DNA of 9,565 bases, taken from positions 1-9,565 of the forward strand of contig JAKAZP010000071.1 in NCBI GenBank assembly GCA_021815905.1. Reading direction: 5' to 3'. Under the pieces are notes generated by a model. The model saw only the letters and a list, made by a program, of their open reading frames with translations. It was not told where the DNA came from and ran no database searches. Made by a program: the position numbers and the translations under genes. This document shows positions 7,176 to 9,565 of this stretch, piece after piece. Positions within the stretch are counted from its first letter, which is position 1. Each line of letters starts with the position of its first letter. The DNA is from Pseudomonadota bacterium. GTDB taxonomy: Bacteria; Pseudomonadota; Gammaproteobacteria; Steroidobacterales; Steroidobacteraceae.

Positions 7176-8768
7176 AACCTGGCTGCCATCCTGACGCCCA
7201 TGACGCCGCTCCTTCGCAAAGGTCATTTCCTCGGGGCCAAGCTGCGCTCGATCCGCAAGCGCAACGGACTCACGCTGGAAGAGCTTTCCGCGCGCTGCAT
7301 ACAGAGAAATGCCGAGCACGCTCCCTCGGTTTCCTATCTCAGCATGATCGAGAGCGGCAAGCGCGCCCCCTCGAGAAAGATGCTCGAGCTTCTCGCCGGC
7401 GTGTTCCATCGGGAGGCCGCCTGGTTCCTGGATGAGAGCGCCGAGCTCGAGCTTCAGGCCCCCGGGGCGCCCGCGGGCGGAGCCGCCAAGATACCGCTCG
7501 AGCCGGGATTTCTGTTCTCGAAGGATGTGCTGCAGGCGGCGATCCCGGAGCTGCTCGCCCAGACCGGCACCAGCGGGCGGCAATTCGCTCATCTGCTCAT
7601 CCGGTCTCACCAGGAGATCTCGCGCAACGACTTCCCCGATCTCGAGCGCGCCGCCGACAGCGTCGGGGAGCGCCGCTTCCCCCTCGGTGTCGAGGATCTG
7701 ATGCGCCTCGGACGGCGCCACGGCCTGGAGGTCCGCTGGTTCGAGAGAAAGCCCGTGCTCGCGCGCGACAAGGACCGCGAAGTCCGCAGCATGGTGCGCT
7801 CGTTCTTCGAGCCGCCGCACACCGTGTACGCCAACCGCGCGCTGCAGTCCGATCCCGCGCGCCTGAAGTTCGATCTCGCCGCCCACATCGCGCACAAGGT
7901 GCTGCACGGAGGCGATGGTCTGAAGTCGGCGCACGCCACGGGAGGCGAGATGGGCGGCAGCCCCGAGGGCGCATCGGTCGGGGCCGGCATGAACGCGCAG
8001 GACGTGCTGCACGCCTGGCGCGACTTCGAGTGCAGCTTCTTTGCCGGCGCGCTGCTCGCTCCACGCATTCCCTTCCGGCGCTTTCTCGCTCGCGAGCGCT
8101 ATCGCGTGGACCCCGGCATGCGCCTGGAGCTGACTCCGGCGGTGATCATGCGCCGCATGACCAAGGTCTCCCCTTATCCGTACTGGCATTTCTTCGATGC
8201 CTATCCGCCCGGCTACCTGCGCGCCGTCTATCGGGGCAACGGAATACCCCTGCCCTGGGGCAACCTCGCGCAGGTGAGCGATCCGTGTCCCAACTGGGCG
8301 GTGTTCCGCATGATCGACGGCTCCCGCGGCGACACCGGCTCGCAGATCTCGGTGTTGCGTGACGGCGAGCGCTCGCTGCTTTATTGCTGCCACTCGCGCC
8401 GGGTGAAGGACATGGCGGGCAATCCCCACGTGCTGTCGGTCGGCGTCGACCTCGCCCCCGCGCTCGATGCCAACGGCGTCGCGAGCGCCGGGGTCATCGA
8501 GCCGATCCTCAGCGGCTGCCTGCACCGTCGGGGCGAAGCGCGCATCCCGCGGGCGGCGGCCGAAGCGCTGGTGGCCGTCGCCAACGTGCTCGACATCGCC
8601 TGGATCGAGGACGCGCTGGAGCAGCCGGCACGCATCATTTGTCCGCGCAGCAGCCGCTGCCCGCGCCCGGATCGGTGCGAAGGCGCCCGTTGCCGCCCCT
8701 CGCGCGCGCGCGAGATCGACGACGTCAGGGACGAGATCCTGGGCAGGGAGCCGCCCGGGACGGACTGA
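7173..8768 (+). CDS. XRE-family regulator of the RamB/ScfR-DUF3612 type, probable controller of aceBA
   Basis: This encodes 531 residues. Residues 19-90 are an HTH_3/XRE domain (LRSIRKRNGLTLEELS, then SYLSMIESGKRAPS), with several extra residues before the recognition helix (about 41-52). A middle region has the layout of the IrrE-like domain found in such regulators, but the zinc motif is degenerate: HIAHK (238-242) instead of HExxH. It is followed by a Gly-rich insert (about 246-273) and then ECSFFAGALLAPRIPF (286-301). The C-terminal part contains DPCPNWAVFRM (370-380), typical of ScfR domains that sense short-chain acyl-CoA, and ends in a four-cysteine cluster (C490, C496, C502, C507), a possible metal or Fe-S site. 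RamB represses and PrpR activates acetate, glyoxylate or propionate genes in actinobacteria; from memory, DUF3612 relatives sit beside aceBA in Vibrio. Position and family make it the likely aceBA regulator. No ribosome site precedes the ATG; an ATG at 7200 is an alternative. Confidence 0.85.
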   Translation: MNLAAILTPMTPLLRKGHFLGAKLRSIRKRNGLTLEELSARCIQRNAEHAPSVSYLSMIESGKRAPSRKMLELLAGVFHREAAWFLDESAELELQAPGAPAGGAAKIPLEPGFLFSKDVLQAAIPELLAQTGTSGRQFAHLLIRSHQEISRNDFPDLERAADSVGERRFPLGVEDLMRLGRRHGLEVRWFERKPVLARDKDREVRSMVRSFFEPPHTVYANRALQSDPARLKFDLAAHIAHKVLHGGDGLKSAHATGGEMGGSPEGASVGAGMNAQDVLHAWRDFECSFFAGALLAPRIPFRRFLARERYRVDPGMRLELTPAVIMRRMTKVSPYPYWHFFDAYPPGYLRAVYRGNGIPLPWGNLAQVSDPCPNWAVFRMIDGSRGDTGSQISVLRDGERSLLYCCHSRRVKDMAGNPHVLSVGVDLAPALDANGVASAGVIEPILSGCLHRRGEARIPRAAAEALVAVANVLDIAWIEDALEQPARIICPRSSRCPRPDRCEGARCRPSRAREIDDVRDEILGREPPGTD

Positions 8769-8772
8769 TCCG

Positions 8773-8789
8773 GCGCCGCGATCCGGCGC
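8773..8789. terminator. Short GC hairpin between convergent regulator and E2 genes
   Basis: GCGCCG (8773-8778) and CGGCGC (8784-8789) form a 6-bp stem with a 5-nt loop in the 21-bp gap between two convergent stop codons. It abuts the TAA of the E2 gene. It may serve transcripts from both sides, but there is no T-run, and such hairpins arise often in GC-rich DNA. Confidence 0.3.
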
Positions 8790-9565
8790 TTACACGAACA
8801 GGGTGGCCGGGTGCTCGAGGCGCTCCTTGAGCGCCTGGATCATCGCGGCCGCATCGTAACCGTCCACGAAGCGGTGATCGAACGAGGACGAGAGATTCAT
8901 CATCCGCCGCACGGCGATCGAGCCGTCGACGACCATCGGCCGCTCCACGGCCCGGTTGACGCCGATGATCGCCACTTCGGGCGCATTGATGATCGGAGTG
9001 CTCGCGATACCGCCGAGCTTCCCGAGGCTCGTGATCGTGATCGTCGATCCGCCGAGCTCCTCGCGCGTCGCCTTGTTGGAGCGCGCGGCGTCCGTGACCC
9101 GGCGCATCTGCGCGGCGAGATCCCACAGGGAGCGCTGCTGCGCGTCGTGCACGACCGGCACCTTGAGCCCCTCCGGCGTCTGCGTCGCGACCCCGATGTG
9201 CACCGCTCGATACCGCACGATCACGCCGCGCTCGGCGTCGAAATGCGCGTTGCACTGCGGGAAATCCTCGAGCACGCGCACCAGTCCGAGCGCGAGGAAC
9301 GGCAGATAGGTGAGCGCCGGCACCCCGGAATCGAGCCGGGTGTTCAGATGGCGGCGCAGCGACTCGAGCTCGGTGAGGTCGACTTCCTCGACGTAGGAGA
9401 AGTGCGGGATGTTGCGCTTGGCCTCGCTCATGCGCTGCGCGATGAGGCGCCGCAAACCGATGACCTTGATCTCCTGCGTCTCGCCGGCGGGTCGGGCCGC
9501 CCCGGCCGCCGCGCGGGCCGCAGGCGGCAACGAGGCCGGTGTGGAAGCCGGCCCGGCGGTTCGGC
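8790..9565 (-). CDS. Dihydrolipoamide acyltransferase E2 of a 2-oxoacid dehydrogenase, probably branched-chain (C-terminal part)
   Basis: The gene begins beyond the right edge; 257 residues are visible and the frame has no stop up to base 9563. The first 25 or so residues are an Ala/Pro-rich linker (ending GAARPAGE). Then comes the complete catalytic acyltransferase domain, from IKVIGLRRLIAQRMSEAK to the end. The catalytic motif SFDHRFVDG gives H230 and D234 of the visible part. E2 moves the acyl group from lipoamide to CoA and forms the core of the complex. The lipoyl and E1/E3-binding domains should lie outside the window. IPHFSYVEEVDLTELE, TPEGLKVPVV, STPIINAPEVAIIGVN and the ending HPATLFV resemble branched-chain 2-oxoacid dehydrogenase E2 (bkdB type) more than pyruvate or 2-oxoglutarate E2. 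I judge this from memory, so the symbol is left empty. It would supply acetyl-CoA and propionyl-CoA from Val, Leu and Ile, which fits the glyoxylate genes nearby. A TTG at 9530 is not a real start. Confidence 0.9.
   Translation of the reverse strand, partial: RTAGPASTPASLPPAARAAAGAARPAGETQEIKVIGLRRLIAQRMSEAKRNIPHFSYVEEVDLTELESLRRHLNTRLDSGVPALTYLPFLALGLVRVLEDFPQCNAHFDAERGVIVRYRAVHIGVATQTPEGLKVPVVHDAQQRSLWDLAAQMRRVTDAARSNKATREELGGSTITITSLGKLGGIASTPIINAPEVAIIGVNRAVERPMVVDGSIAVRRMMNLSSSFDHRFVDGYDAAAMIQALKERLEHPATLFV

Noticed and set aside
7143..8525. Minus-strand ORF of 460 codons opposite the regulator
   Set aside because: A GC-driven shadow frame; the plus-strand protein has clear HTH and ScfR-like motifs.
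9528..9530. TTG as the start codon of the E2 gene
   Set aside because: The frame stays open to the window edge in an Ala/Pro linker. E2 proteins need upstream lipoyl domains, so this is an internal Leu codon.

Overview
The window is very GC-rich bacterial DNA with densely packed genes. The gene families (SlyD-type FKBP, YXWGXW-repeat exported protein, TIGR02466-type oxygenase, malate synthase A with class-typical isocitrate lyase, branched-chain 2-oxoacid dehydrogenase E2) point to a proteobacterium, most likely a high-GC gammaproteobacterium. I cannot fix the genus from sequence alone. No tRNA, rRNA, insertion sequence, CRISPR array or phage gene is visible, and no gene-free gap exceeds about 170 bases.

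Layout. Bases 1-155 (+) are the C-terminal end of a SlyD-like prolyl isomerase. Converging on it at 175-1365 (-) is an exported YXWGXW-repeat protein whose C-terminal part is a seven-fold Gln/Arg octapeptide repeat. A 167-bp gap with a strong hairpin and a short direct repeat separates it from a putative 2OG-Fe(II) oxygenase (1533-2147, -). That gene is divergent from an S9-family prolyl-oligopeptidase-type peptidase (2159-4033, +), with only 11 bp between the two start codons. The peptidase converges on a glyoxylate-shunt operon read leftwards: aceB malate synthase (5479-7104, -), then aceA isocitrate lyase (4160-5461, -). Divergent from aceB, across 68 bp, is an XRE-type regulator of the RamB/ScfR-DUF3612 kind (7173-8768, +). 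It converges on the C-terminal part of a dihydrolipoamide acyltransferase, probably the E2 of the branched-chain 2-oxoacid dehydrogenase (8790-9565, -, cut by the window edge).

How the genes fit together. Isocitrate lyase and malate synthase bypass the decarboxylating steps of the TCA cycle so that cells can grow on acetyl-CoA from fatty acids, acetate or ketogenic amino acids. The E2 gene and the peptidase would feed the same pool by breaking down branched-chain amino acids and peptides. The divergent regulator is the obvious candidate controller of aceBA. A pair of 9-bp direct repeats (TTCACAATG) sits between them, overlapping the best promoter candidates for both directions. That small control region, with a possible leaderless start for the regulator, is the most interesting part of the window. 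The rest looks like ordinary chromosomal metabolism. I did not find a clearly new multi-gene system.
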